The notes under the pieces were generated by a model. It was not told the DNA's origin. It worked only from the letters and a program-made list of their open reading frames with translations, and ran no database searches. Below are positions 1-8,873 of a stretch of 64,000 nt of DNA, piece by piece (within the stretch, counting starts at the first letter, position 1; each line of letters opens with the position of its first letter). Source of the DNA: CAIWHR01 sp963741355. Lineage in GTDB: Bacteria > Pseudomonadota > Gammaproteobacteria > Burkholderiales > Casimicrobiaceae. Location: the NCBI GenBank assembly GCA_963741355.1, contig CAVUIG010000019.1:124001-188000 (forward strand). The letters are read 5' to 3'. A program made the position numbers and the translations under genes.

Positions 1-1913
1 GCAGATCCGCCGATACCTTGCGGTCGGAAACGATGAGGATGTTGTAGCCGAGGTGGATCGCGTCCTCGGCCTCGGCGCACAGCGACGCGAGCGCCGCTTC
101 CATGCCGTTGCCGCCCCATTCCGACGGATAGCAGATGTCGAGCTCGTAGGACTTGAACGCGCCGCCGGTAAAGAGCGCGATGTGGCGGATCTTCTCCATG
201 CCGTCGGCGGTGAGCAGCGGATGCTGCGCCTCGAGGCGCATGGGCGGATTCGTCTCGTCGATGCCGAGCAGGTTCGGCCGCGGCCCGATGAACGTGACGA
301 GCGACATCACGAGCTCCTCGCGGATCGGATCGATCGGCGGATTCGTCACCTGCGCGAACAGCTGCTTGAAATAGTTGTAGAAGACCTTCGGCCGGTCCGA
401 CAGGACCGGCAGCGCCGCGTCGTTGCCCATCGACCCGGTCGGCTCCTCGCCGTCGCGCGCCATCGGCGCGAGGATGATCCTCACGTCCTCCTGCGTGTAG
501 CCGAAGGCCTGCTGGCGGTCGAGCAGGGGAACGGCCGACGGCGGCGGCGACGCGGGCTCCGGCAGAGCGTCGAGCGCGATCCGCGATCGGCGAATCCAGT
601 CGCGGTACGGCCGCCCGATGGCGAGCGAGCGCTTCAGCTCGTCGTCGTCGATGATGCGGCCCTGCTCGGTGTCGACCAGCAGCATCTTGCCGGGCTGCAG
701 CCGCCATTTCTTCACGATCTTGCGCTCGGGGATGTCGAGCACGCCGACTTCCGACGCCATCACGACGTAATCGTCGTCGGTGACGATGAAGCGCGCGGGC
801 CGCAGGCCGTTGCGGTCGAGCGTCGCGCCGATCTGGCGACCATCGGTGAATGCCATCGCGGCGGGGCCGTCCCACGGCTCCATCAGCGCGGCGTGATATT
901 CGTAGAACGCGCGGCGGTCCTCGTCCATCAGCGGGTTGCCGGCCCACGCTTCCGGGATCATCAGCATCATCGCGTGCGCCAGCGGATAGCCGCCCATCAC
1001 GAGCAGCTCGATCGCGTTGTCGAACGACGCCGAGTCCGACTGGCCGTCGTAGATGAGAGGCCAGATCTTGTCGAGATCGGCGCCGAGCACGGCGCTGGCG
1101 ATGCCGTGCTGGCGCGCGCGGATCCAGTTCACGTTGCCGCGCAGCGTGTTGATCTCGCCGTTGTGGCACACGAGCCGGAACGGATGCGCGAGGTCCCACG
1201 TCGGGAACGTGTTCGTCGAGAAGCGCTGGTGCACCATCGCAAGCGCCGACACCATGCGCTCGTCCTTGAGGTCGAGGAAATACTCGCCCACCTGGTGCGC
1301 GAGGAGCATTCCCTTGTAGACCAGCGTCCGCGACGACATCGACGGGACGTAGAACTCCTTGCCGTGGCGCAGCTTCAGCGCCTGGATCGCGTGCCCGGAC
1401 TTCTTGCGGATGATGTAGAGCTTGCGCTCGAGCGCGTCCTGGTCCATGTCGTTGGACCCGCGCGCGATGAAGACCTGCCGGATGATCGGCTCGACTTCCT
1501 TGGTACGCGGCGACAGCCCGCTGTTGTCGGTCGGAACGTCGCGCCAGCCGAGGAGGATCTGACCCTCGCCGCTGACCGCGCGCTCGATCTCCTGCTCGCA
1601 CGCCATGCGTGACGCGGGCTCCTTGGGCAGGAAGACCATCCCCACGCCGTATTGGCCGACCGCGGGCAAGTGTCAGCCCCTGCGCCCCGCAGGCCTTGCG
1701 CAGGAACATGTCCGGCAGCTGGATCAGGATGCCGGCGCCGTCGCCCTGCAGCGGATCGGCGCCCGTCGCGCCACGATGCGACAGATTCCTGAGGATCGCG
1801 AGCGCCTGCGTGACGATCGCATGCGTCTTCTGCCCCTTGATGTGTGCGATGAACCCGAGGCCGCACGCATCGTGCTCGTTCGCAGGGTCATAAAGACCCT
1901 GGCGGCACGGCAC
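1..1913 (-). CDS. gltB: Glutamate synthase (NADPH) large subunit, N-terminal part, frameshifted
   Basis: Ammonia-assimilation enzyme making glutamate from 2-oxoglutarate and glutamine. The gene runs off the left edge, so about 637 of roughly 1,500 codons are present: the class II glutaminase domain and part of the central domain. I chose a GTG start at 1913 because the frame then reads QGLYDPANEHDACG, placing the N-terminal nucleophile Cys at residue 17 after a short propeptide, as is usual in GltB; a GGGGCAGAG Shine-Dalgarno precedes it. Further family motifs such as DHRG-like NLSHRGATGADP and FSTNTFPTWDLAHP follow. One extra base near 1665-1670 breaks the frame (GLTL then PAVGQYGVG). The rest reads cleanly, so I regard the break as a sequence error. 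Confidence 0.93.
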   Translation of the reverse strand, partial: MPCRQGLYDPANEHDACGLGFIAHIKGQKTHAIVTQALAILRNLSHRGATGADPLQGDGAGILIQLPDMFLRKACGAQGLTLARGRPIRRGDGLPAQGARVTHGVRAGDRARGQRRGSDPPRLARRSDRQQRAVAAYQGSRADHPAGLHRARVQRHGPGRARAQALHHPQEVRARDPGAEAAPRQGVLRPVDVVADAGLQGNAPRAPGGRVFPRPQGRAHGVGACDGAPALLDEHVPDVGPRASVPARVPQRRDQHAARQRELDPRAPARHRQRRARRRSRQDLASHLRRPVGLGVVRQRDRAARDGRLSAGARDDADDPGSVGRQPADGRGPPRVLRISRRADGAVGRPRRDGIHRWSPDRRDARPQRPAARALHRHRRRLRRDGVGSRRARHPRAQDREEMAAAARQDAAGRHRAGPHHRRRRAEALARHRAAVPRLDSPIADRARRSAGARVAAAVGRSPARPPAGLRLHAGGREDHPRADGARRRGADRVDGQRRGAAGPVGPAEGLLQLFQAAVRAGDESADRSDPRGARDVARHVHRAAAEPARHRRDESAHAPRGAASAAHRRRHGEDPPHRALYRRRVQVLRARHLLSVGMGRQRHGSGARVAVRRGRGRDPPRLQHPHRFRPQGIGGS

Positions 1914-2037
1914 GGCATCTCTCTGCCCCGCGAAACCCTGATTCACGATGACCTCACCCTCAACCTTTGGGCGGCGGCGGGGCGCACAAAAGGCGCCCCG
2001 GACTCGTTTTCGCCAAACGCAGGCGAAACCTATGAAT

Positions 2038-2064
2038 ATTATCTACGATGTTGCGATGCGGCAA
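2038..2064 (-). promoter_or_regulatory. Possible gltB promoter
   Basis: On the minus strand TTGCCG is followed after 15 bases by GATAAT, which matches the sigma-70 -10 box at five of six positions. The spacing is short and the -35 box is only half matched, so this is tentative. It would give a leader of about 115 bases that includes the inverted repeat at 2008-2028. Confidence 0.3.
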
Positions 2065-2137
2065 GATGTCCCGGGTCATATATGGGCTGGGGCGCAACAC
2101 CACCCGCCCGGCGGTCATATGGATGGGAGCAAAATAC

Positions 2138-2166
2138 TTGCGCCATGGGGAGTCTTAGGCTTTAAT
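2138..2166 (+). promoter_or_regulatory. Possible promoter of the Ig-like lipoprotein gene
   Basis: TTGCGC, exactly 17 bases, then TTTAAT (five of six against TATAAT), about 90 bases before the lipoprotein ATG. The -35 match is only TTG. This is the best sigma-70-like pair on the plus strand in this AT-rich stretch. Confidence 0.4.
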
Positions 2167-2254
2167 CTGAACAAAAGCGGCTAGATGCTTGTTGCAACAT
2201 CCAAAACGGGACGATCCAGCGCGCTCTTTAGGACAACATCATCAGGAATTCGAC

Positions 2255-3599
2255 ATGACCCCAAACCGCCTGTTCCGCACATGGCTGCGCCCGTTTGCCG
2301 GACTTACCGCGCTCGCCGCCATGCTCGCGCTTTCCGCCTGCGGAGGCGGCAGCGGCGCGCCGAACAATCCGTACGGATCCGGGACCACGATCCCCAGCCC
2401 GCTGAGCGTCCTGCCGACGATCGTCACCGCGTACTCGGGCAATCCGACAACGCTGACGGTCACCGGGGGCGCCCCGCCGTACAGCGCGTTCTCGTCCAAC
2501 CCAGCGGTTCTCCCCGTGACGCAGGCCGTCTCGGGGCAGACCCTCCTGCTGACGCCCGCCAATGTCGGGGCGGATATCAGCGTCCAGATCTCGGTGCAGG
2601 ACAGCGCCGGGGTCACGGCGACCGCAACGGTGACCGTGAGTCCGGCGCCACTGCTGCCCAATCTCATCACGATAACGCCCAACGGCGATTGCGCCGGAAC
2701 GAACAACCTTTGCTCGGGCGGAACCGGAACGGCAACGGTGGTCGTGACGGCCCCGGGCGGAGGGGGCATCCCGGGACGGCTGGTCCTCTTCGAGGTCGTA
2801 TCCGGCAGCTACGCGCTCCAGACGGGCAATCCCGTGGCTTCCGCTCGCGACAGTCGTGGAGCGTCAGCACCGACTCCAATGGCAGGGCGACTATCGGCCT
2901 CGTCGTCAACGTCAACGCCGTGACCCAGATCGCTATGATCCGCGCCACCGACGTCACCACCGGCAATCAGGTCACCGGCAACTTCACGATCCAGGAGGTG
3001 GTCGACGGATCGGCCGTCCTGTCCGTCATTCCGAACGGCAACACGACCATCACCGGGCCCACGACGACAACCTGCTCGACCGGCGCCGACCGTTTCCTTC
3101 TATGTCTTCGGCGGCACGCCTCCGTATAACATCGCAGTGCCGTTCCCGGGGGACGTGTCGCTGGCGGGCTCGCCCGTATTCGCCAATGGCGGGCACTTCG
3201 ACGTCATCACCAACGGGACCTGTTTCACCGCGATGCCCTTCGTGATCACCGATGCCACCGGGCGCACGATCCCCGCAGGATCGTCGCCGACGCTGTCCAA
3301 CGTCTTCGGCACCCAGGCGCCAACCCCGCCGCCGGCGCTGACGCGTGAGCCCGCCAACCGTCACCAGCGCGGCCTGCACCGGCCAGACGTTCAACTTCGT
3401 GCCGGTCGGCGGCACCGGTTCCTACAGCGTGACAGCGAGTCCGTCCGGCCCGATTATCACCTCCGTGCCGTCGCCGCCCACTTCGGGCGCGACGGTGTCC
3501 GTCAGCGGGCTCCTGACGGGAAGCGGCGTCACGACCATCACGTTCGTCGACCAGAGCTCGCCGCAGAAGGTCGTGAGCGCGACGATCACCTGCTCTTGA
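2255..3599 (+). CDS. Hypothetical lipoprotein with Ig-like repeats, three frame breaks
   Basis: Secreted lipoprotein of unknown function, about 448 codons. The ATG at 2255 gives a signal peptide ending in the lipobox LSAC, with lipidated Cys29 followed by GGG; an upstream in-frame start at 2189 would bury the signal. The body is rich in Thr, Val, Ser, Gly and Pro and repeats motifs such as GGAPPYS, GGTPPYN and VGGTGSYS, which resemble bacterial Ig-like (Big/cadherin-like) beta-sandwich modules. Paired Cys residues occur in several modules. Continuity needs three frame changes: near 2850 (one base missing), 3087 (one extra) and 3343 (one extra). The flanking text keeps the same style, so I treat it as one gene. 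Two hairpins follow the TGA. No specific family name can be given. Confidence 0.7.
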
Positions 3600-3608
3600 A
3601 CCTCCGAA

Positions 3609-3632
3609 CGCGCGGCGGGAGACCGCCGCGCG
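3609..3632. other. Strong hairpin after the lipoprotein gene
   Basis: Perfect 10-base stem CGCGCGGCGG / CCGCCGCGCG with a GAGA loop, starting 10 bases after the lipoprotein stop codon. It lacks a T-run of its own and lies just before the canonical terminator at 3646. It may protect the mRNA 3' end. Confidence 0.5.
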
Positions 3633-3645
3633 CGCTCGGTGAGTC

Positions 3646-3676
3646 AAAACGGCGCCCGCAGGCGCCGTTTTCTTTT
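3646..3676 (+). terminator. Rho-independent terminator (bidirectional) between the lipoprotein gene and aroB
   Basis: AAAACGGCGCC-CGCA-GGCGCCGTTTT is a perfect 11-base stem followed by TCTTTT. It ends the lipoprotein transcript. Read from the other strand it also carries A/T flanks (stem then TTTT) and could end the convergent pil-aro operon beyond aroB. Confidence 0.88.
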
Positions 3677-3697
3677 CGTGCCGAAGGGCCGCGGCAA

Positions 3698-4780
3698 TCA
3701 GGGCAGGATGGCCGTCAGCTCGGGCGCAGGAACGTCGCTCGTCACATGCGCGTCGCCGATGCCGCGCAACAGCACGAAGCGGATCGCGCCCGCGGCGACT
3801 TTCTTGTCGCGGCCCATCAATTCGAGATAGCGATCGGCGCCGAGCGGCTCGCCCTCGATCGGCAGACGCGCGCGCCGCAGGACTTCGCGGAGCCGTGAAG
3901 CCTCGGCTTCCTGCAGCGTCCCCAGCCGGACGGACAGTCGGGCTGCCATCACCATGCCCGCCGCGACCGCTTCGCCATGCAGCCAACGACCGTATCCCGC
4001 GCCGGCCTCGATCGCGTGGCCGAAGGTGTGGCCGAAGTTGAGCAGCGCCCGGACGCCCGATTCGCGCTCGTCCGCGGCGACGACGTCCGCCTTGATCGCG
4101 CAGCTCCTCTCGATCGCGTGCGCGAGCGCCTGCGGGTCGCGCGCCAGAAGCCGGGCCATGTTCTGCTCGAGCCACTCGAAGAATGATCGGTCACGGATCG
4201 CGCCGTACTTCACGACTTCGGCAAGCCCGGCATTGAGCTCGCGCTCGGGCAGCGTGCGAAGACAGTCCGGATCGATCAGCACCGCCCCGGGCTGGTAGAA
4301 GGCGCCGATCAGGTTCTTGCCGAGCGGATGGTTGACGCCGGTCTTGCCGCCCACCGACGAATCGACCTGCGCGAGCAGCGTGGTCGGCACCTGGACCAGC
4401 GGGACGCCGCGCAGGTAGGTCGCGGCAGCGAATCCCGCGATGTCGCCCACGACGCCGCCGCCGAGGGCAATCACCGTCGTCGTTCGCTCGGCGCGAAGCT
4501 CGATCAGCCGGGTGATGACGGCGTCGAGTGTGTGCAGCGTCTTGTGGCTCTCACCGTCGGGGACGAGGACGGCGTCGCTGGCAATTCCGGCCGCTGCAAG
4601 ACTTTCCCGCAACGGCTGCAGCCAACTCGCCGCGACGACGGCATTGCTGACGATGACCGCGCGCGGCGCGGGCAGGATCGGCGCGAGAAGACGGCCCGCA
4701 TCGCGGATGAGTCCGGCGCCGACATGGATCGGATAGCCTCGCGCGCCGAGGCCGACGCAGAGCGTGCGCATCGGCGTCAC
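3698..4780 (-). CDS. aroB: 3-dehydroquinate synthase
   Basis: Second step of the shikimate pathway: cyclises DAHP to 3-dehydroquinate using NAD and a divalent metal in the cytoplasm. The 360-residue length is normal. The NAD-binding segment ALGGGVVGDIAGFAAATY and the following PTTLLAQVDSSVGGKTGVN are present. The metal ligands fall in AEVVKYG (Glu), NFGHTFGHAIE (His) and HGEAVAAGM (His). The gene is intact. Its ATG overlaps the stop of aroK by four bases (ATGA), so the two are translationally coupled at the end of the pil-aro operon. An alternative ATG lies three codons in. AroB and AroK next to pilMNOPQ is a long-conserved proteobacterial arrangement. Confidence 0.97.
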   Translation of the reverse strand: MTPMRTLCVGLGARGYPIHVGAGLIRDAGRLLAPILPAPRAVIVSNAVVAASWLQPLRESLAAAGIASDAVLVPDGESHKTLHTLDAVITRLIELRAERTTTVIALGGGVVGDIAGFAAATYLRGVPLVQVPTTLLAQVDSSVGGKTGVNHPLGKNLIGAFYQPGAVLIDPDCLRTLPERELNAGLAEVVKYGAIRDRSFFEWLEQNMARLLARDPQALAHAIERSCAIKADVVAADERESGVRALLNFGHTFGHAIEAGAGYGRWLHGEAVAAGMVMAARLSVRLGTLQEAEASRLREVLRRARLPIEGEPLGADRYLELMGRDKKVAAGAIRFVLLRGIGDAHVTSDVPAPELTAILP

Positions 4781-5307
4781 GCCTGCGCCGAGTCGCGCAT
4801 GCCGGGGGCGAACTCGGCCGCGAACCGGGCGATCGCCTCGCGATCGGAATCGACCACGTGGCCGGCGATCTCGCGGTAGAGCGAGTCACGCTGCGCGTAG
4901 AGCTCGCGGAGCCGGGCGAGCGGATCGGGTGCATTGAGCAGCGGACGATCGCGGCTGCGGCGCGTGCGCTCGCGCAGCGTATCCGGCTCGGCGTGGAGAT
5001 AGACGACGGTTCCGTTCGCCTTCAGCCGCTCGCGATTCGCCGGTCGTATCACGACGCCTCCGCCGGTGCCGAGGACGATTCCCGTGCGCAGCACGATCTC
5101 GGCCAGCATCGCTTCCTCGCGATCGCGGAACGCGGCCTCGCCTTCGATCTCGAATATCGTCGGGATCGTGACGCCGAGCCGGCTTTCGAGCTCCGCGTCG
5201 GCGTCGACGAACGTGAGACCGAGCCGCCGCGCGAGCTGCCGGCCGAGCGTCGACTTGCCTGCGCCGGGCAGGCCGACAAGAAAGAGATTGTTGCGGAGTA
5301 GCTGCAC
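4777..5307 (-). CDS. aroK: Shikimate kinase
   Basis: Phosphorylates shikimate with ATP on the way to chorismate. The 176-residue protein has the P-loop GLPGAGKST at residues 12-20, the shikimate-binding VDADAELE around 33-40, the TGGGVV loop, and the lid motif RSRDRPLL carrying the catalytic Arg. It is intact and of normal length. It lies downstream of pilQ after a 126-base gap that holds a strong hairpin, and is coupled by overlap to aroB. The start ATG sits immediately before the conserved LFLVGLPGAGKS strand, so no other start fits better. Confidence 0.96.
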   Translation of the reverse strand: MQLLRNNLFLVGLPGAGKSTLGRQLARRLGLTFVDADAELESRLGVTIPTIFEIEGEAAFRDREEAMLAEIVLRTGIVLGTGGGVVIRPANRERLKANGTVVYLHAEPDTLRERTRRSRDRPLLNAPDPLARLRELYAQRDSLYREIAGHVVDSDREAIARFAAEFAPGMRDSAQA

Positions 5308-5404
5308 CGCAGCATTGTAGTGGATCGGAACGGGACCGACGAGCGCGGCGGCGCCGTGCGCGACGCGATGCCGCGACTGAAAAGAATCGTCAGCAGTTGC
5401 CGAA

Positions 5405-5428
5405 CCGCCGCCGCGTCCGCGGCGGCGG
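5405..5428. other. GC-rich hairpin between pilQ and aroK
   Basis: Perfect 10-base stem CCGCCGCCGC / GCGGCGGCGG with loop GTCC. It lies just after the pilQ stop in the direction of transcription and has no T-run. It is more likely an mRNA processing or stabilising structure between the pilus genes and aroKB than a terminator. Confidence 0.45.
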
Positions 5429-5433
5429 TCGCG

Positions 5434-7710
5434 TCACTTGACGCTGGAGAGCGAGTCCTTGATGACCCGCGGCGTGAGGAAGATCAGCAGCTCCGTCTTC
5501 TCCGTCGTGCGGCTCGTCTGCTTGAACAGATAGCCGATCACCGGTATTTCGCCCAGGAACGGGACGCTGTTGATCGTGTTGTTCGACGTCTCTTCGTAGA
5601 TGCCGCCGATGACCGCGGTGTCGCCGTTGTTGACGGTGATCTGCGTGGTCACGTTCTTGGTGTCGATCGACGGCACGAATCCGCCGTTGCCGGTCGGCAC
5701 GAACTGGCCGACCGAGTCCTTGTGGATCTCGACGCCCATCGTGATCCGGTTGTCCGGCGTGATCTGCGGCGTGACGAGGAGGCTCAGCACCGCCTTCTTG
5801 AACGTCACCGTCGCCGGATTGTTCGCCGTTCCCGGCGTCACCACCGGCACTTCGGTGCCCTGCTCGATCTGCGCCTTCTGGTTGTCGGCGGTCACGACGC
5901 GCGGGCTCGAGACGACCTTGCCGCGGTTGTCGGCCTCGAGCGCGGACAGCTCGAGATTGATCAGGTTGCCGCTGCCGAGATTGATCAGCGTCAGGGCGAT
6001 CTGGCCCGCCGGGTTGATCACCGGCAGGTTGACGTTGAGCTGCGGCGAATCGGAGTAGCCGGCGCTGGCGATGCCGGAGGCGAGCTCGAACGGCGTCTGC
6101 GTTCGCGTTTCGCGCGTGCAGGTGGCTGGCGTGGTCGCCGTCCCGCCGGTACAGGTCACGACCGGCTGCGTGCTGAGCGTGCCGCCCTGGCCCCCGGCAT
6201 AGCGCTTGTTGTTGAACGTGAAGCCGGTCTGCACGCCGAAGCGGACGCCGAGCTGCCGGCTGAAGTTATCGTTGGCGTTGACGATACGCGCCTCGATCAT
6301 CACCTGCCGGTTCGGAATGTCGATCTGGCGGATGATCTTGCGGATCTCCTCCAGCCGGCTCGCCGTGTCCTGCACGAACAGGATGTTCGTGCGCGGATCG
6401 ACGACGGCGACACCCCGCTTGGAGATGAACGAACCCTGCCCCCCGGTCGTCGCAGTCTGCCCGGCGCCGAGGCCGAACTGCTGCTGCTTGTTGGTGCCGA
6501 TCAGGTTCAGCAGGTCGTTCGCCTTGATGTAATTGAGCTGGAACGACTCCGAGATCAGCGGCTCGAGATCGCTGATCGCCTGCGCGTTCTCGAGGTACTG
6601 CCGCTCCTTGAGCGCGATCTCCTCGCGCGGCGCGATGAGCACGACATTGCCGTTCTTGCGCATGTCGAGGCCCTTCGTCTGCATGATGATGTCGAGCGCC
6701 TGATCCCAGGGAATGTCCTTGAGGCGCAGCGTGAGGCTGCCCGTGACGGTGTCGCTGGTGATGATGTTGAGCCCGGTGAAGTCCGCGATCACCTGCAGCA
6801 CCGCGCGCACTTCGACATTCTGGAAGTTGAGCGACAGCTTCTCGCCCTTGTAGCCCTGGCGCGTCCCCTGCGTCAGCTTGTTCGGGTCGTCCTGGATCGG
6901 CTTCACCTCGAGGATGAACCGGTTGTTGGTCTGGTAGGCGGCGTGCTCCCACAGTCCCTTGGGCTCGATCACCATCCGCGTGTTCGGACCCTGCTTGAAC
7001 GTGTCGACGGCGACCACGGGCGTGCCGAAGTCCTGCACATCGAGCCGGCGCTCGAGATTGCGCGGCAGCGAGGTCTTCACGAAGTCGACGATCAGCGACT
7101 TGCCCTGCTGGCGGATGTCGATCCCGGTCGAATTGTCCGACAGGTCGACGACGATCCGGCCCTCGCCGTTGACGCCGCGGCGGAAGTCGACGTCGCGCAG
7201 CGAATGCTCGACGTCGCCGGGCTGCGATTCCGCGAACCGCTGGACCGTCTGCGCCGTCGCCTCGAGCTGGCCGCCCTGGTCGTAGAGCGTGACCAGCACG
7301 GCGTTGCCCTCGACGTTGGTCTGGAACGTCTGCGGCCGGTTGAGGTTGAACACGACGCGGGTCCGGTTCGCGACCTGGATCACGTTGAGGCTGCGCAGCG
7401 CCGGGTCGTCGATGGTGCGCTGCGTCGTGCCGAGGCCGTTCAGCGTGTCGAGGAAGTCGAGCGCGATGCGCGGCGGGCTGGCGATCGCGAAGCCGGCCGG
7501 CGGATTGGCCGGCGGCGCGGACAGCACGAACTTGACGATCGTGTTGCCCGAAGTCCCCTTGGAGACGGTCATCGACTGGATCGTGTTCGCTTCCTGCGCG
7601 AAGGCGGCGCCGGATGCCAGCAGCGCGAGACCCGCGAGGAATGCCGCGAGGATGCCGCGGGTACGCCGGGCCCCGATCGCCGGGGTGTCACACCAAACGA
7701 ACGCGCTCAT
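5434..7710 (-). CDS. pilQ: Type IV pilus secretin PilQ
   Basis: Outer-membrane secretin through which the type IV pilus is extruded. The 758 residues begin with a signal peptide ending near AFAQ (about residue 40). One to two AMIN domains follow (about 45-260), which bind peptidoglycan. Then come an STN/N0 domain with SLNFQNVEVRAVLQVIADF (about 290-360), an N1-like domain and the secretin barrel with the conserved VPFLGEIPVIGYLFK near the C terminus, ending LLIFLTPRVIKD. The length is normal and the frame intact. A Thr/Cys-rich insert (about 500-535) contains two Cys in a loop. It is the last pil gene; pilP ends 11 bases upstream. Confidence 0.96.
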   Translation of the reverse strand: MSAFVWCDTPAIGARRTRGILAAFLAGLALLASGAAFAQEANTIQSMTVSKGTSGNTIVKFVLSAPPANPPAGFAIASPPRIALDFLDTLNGLGTTQRTIDDPALRSLNVIQVANRTRVVFNLNRPQTFQTNVEGNAVLVTLYDQGGQLEATAQTVQRFAESQPGDVEHSLRDVDFRRGVNGEGRIVVDLSDNSTGIDIRQQGKSLIVDFVKTSLPRNLERRLDVQDFGTPVVAVDTFKQGPNTRMVIEPKGLWEHAAYQTNNRFILEVKPIQDDPNKLTQGTRQGYKGEKLSLNFQNVEVRAVLQVIADFTGLNIITSDTVTGSLTLRLKDIPWDQALDIIMQTKGLDMRKNGNVVLIAPREEIALKERQYLENAQAISDLEPLISESFQLNYIKANDLLNLIGTNKQQQFGLGAGQTATTGGQGSFISKRGVAVVDPRTNILFVQDTASRLEEIRKIIRQIDIPNRQVMIEARIVNANDNFSRQLGVRFGVQTGFTFNNKRYAGGQGGTLSTQPVVTCTGGTATTPATCTRETRTQTPFELASGIASAGYSDSPQLNVNLPVINPAGQIALTLINLGSGNLINLELSALEADNRGKVVSSPRVVTADNQKAQIEQGTEVPVVTPGTANNPATVTFKKAVLSLLVTPQITPDNRITMGVEIHKDSVGQFVPTGNGGFVPSIDTKNVTTQITVNNGDTAVIGGIYEETSNNTINSVPFLGEIPVIGYLFKQTSRTTEKTELLIFLTPRVIKDSLSSVK

Positions 7711-7721
7711 GGTCCTCGCTC

Positions 7722-8240
7722 CTATTTCTTATCGGACTGGATGAGCTGCAGCGTGCTCGAGCGCTCGGTCCAGTCTCCCGCCCCGTCCTGCACGAGTTCG
7801 CGCAGGCGAATTTCTCCATCGGTAACGTTGGTGACGATGCCGAAGTTCTGTCCGACGTAACTGCCCTGGCGAACCTGGTAGAGGTCCCGGTCCGGCGTTC
7901 GCACGAGCGCGTAGGTCGTCCTGCCGCGCTCGAGCGTTCCCACCATGTTGAGCGATTCCAGCGGGTACGCCTCGAGCGGCTCGCGACGCCGGTTGAGGTC
8001 GGGTGCGAGCTTGCTGCCGCCCTTGGTGGGCTCGATCTTGCGGGGCTTGAACGGGTCGGGCAGGTCGAACGCGTTGTAGGCGAACGGCTCGTACGGCTTC
8101 ATCTGCGGAAGCGGGTCGAGCTTGCCCTTGGCGCCCTTTCCCTGCTCGGCCATCCAGTCGCGAAGATCCTTATAGCCTTCTCCACCGCAGCCGGCGAGAA
8201 GAAGGCAGGCAGCCGCCGCAAGCGTCAGCCAGTGCCTCAT
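7722..8240 (-). CDS. pilP: Type IV pilus lipoprotein PilP
   Basis: Inner-membrane lipoprotein that links the PilMNO platform to the PilQ secretin. It has 172 residues; the signal peptide ends in the lipobox LLAGC with Cys18. The body contains LESLNMVGTLERG and YVGQNFGIV, the small beta-domain typical of PilP. The ATG at 8240 overlaps the pilO stop by four bases. Because of a frame break in pilO, an unbroken frame runs from pilN through to here, but the signal peptide and lipobox show that PilP is a separate protein. Confidence 0.95.
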   Translation of the reverse strand: MRHWLTLAAAACLLLAGCGGEGYKDLRDWMAEQGKGAKGKLDPLPQMKPYEPFAYNAFDLPDPFKPRKIEPTKGGSKLAPDLNRRREPLEAYPLESLNMVGTLERGRTTYALVRTPDRDLYQVRQGSYVGQNFGIVTNVTDGEIRLRELVQDGAGDWTERSSTLQLIQSDKK

Positions 8241-8873
8241 TTTTTCGCCTTTTCCTTCGCATCGCGTGCCGCCCGGCGCTGCTTCGCGACTTCCTCCTCG
8301 TCGAGGTAGCGGAAGGTCTTCGCCTGGGCCTCCATGCTGAGCACGCCCTTTTCGTTGTTGATCACGACATCGTTCAGCGTGACGATCCGCGGCAGCTGCG
8401 CGACATCGCTCGCGAATGCGCCCATGTCGTGATAATTGCCGGTGATCCTGATGTTGATCGGCAGCTCGGCATAGAACTCGGCCACCTTTTCCTGCGACGC
8501 CGGCCGGAAGAGGTCGAACTGCAGTCCGCGCCCCAGGCCCGCCTGGTTGATGTCGGTCAGCAGAGCGTCCATCTCCGACTTGTTCGGAAGCTGCTTCAGC
8601 AGCGCGCCGAACGAATCCTCGATTTCCCGGAGCTGCTGGACGTAGAGGTCGAAGTTCACCGCCTTCGCCTTCTTGGTCGCGTACTGCTCGCGCAGCCCCG
8701 TCTCCTCCGCGCGCGCCTTTTCGAGCAGCGTCGTACTGGTCCTTCCAGTCGAGGAACGCGCCGCCGATCAGGATGATGATCGCGATCACCACGAAGATGG
8801 CGAGCTTGGGCGCGAGCGGCCAGTTGCCGACGTCGCGGAATCGCAAACGGCGAAGGTCGTCGAGGGTCGTCAT
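8237..8873 (-). CDS. pilO: Type IV pilus inner-membrane protein PilO, frameshifted
   Basis: Bitopic inner-membrane protein that pairs with PilN in the pilus alignment complex. The start MTTLDDLRRL overlaps the end of pilN. One membrane span (LAIFVVIAIIILIGGAFL) lies around residues 29-46, followed by a coiled-coil and a ferredoxin-like domain with LPNKSEMDALLTDINQAG and LPINIRITGNYHDMGAF, typical of PilO. The length is 637 bases, one more than a multiple of three. The extra base lies near 8725-8733, where DQYDA should continue LEKARAEE. About 211 residues when corrected. The C terminus is Lys/Ala rich. Confidence 0.92.

Larger units (their letters stand above)
1914..2254. other. Divergent intergenic region between gltB and the lipoprotein gene
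   Basis: This 341-base stretch is visibly richer in A and T than its surroundings and separates two divergently transcribed genes. It holds one plausible promoter for each direction (listed separately) and an inverted repeat, TTTCGCC-7-GGCGAAA at 2008-2028. The repeat would fall in the gltB leader just downstream of the proposed start point and could be an operator. No gene or RNA gene was recognised in it. Confidence 0.5.

Noticed and set aside
53..1612. 519-codon open frame on the plus strand
   Set aside because: Arg/His/Leu/Val-rich shadow of gltB; the minus strand carries the recognisable glutamate synthase.
5320..7860. 846-codon open frame on the plus strand
   Set aside because: Antisense shadow of pilQ caused by high GC at third positions; low-complexity Arg/Asp/Leu composition.
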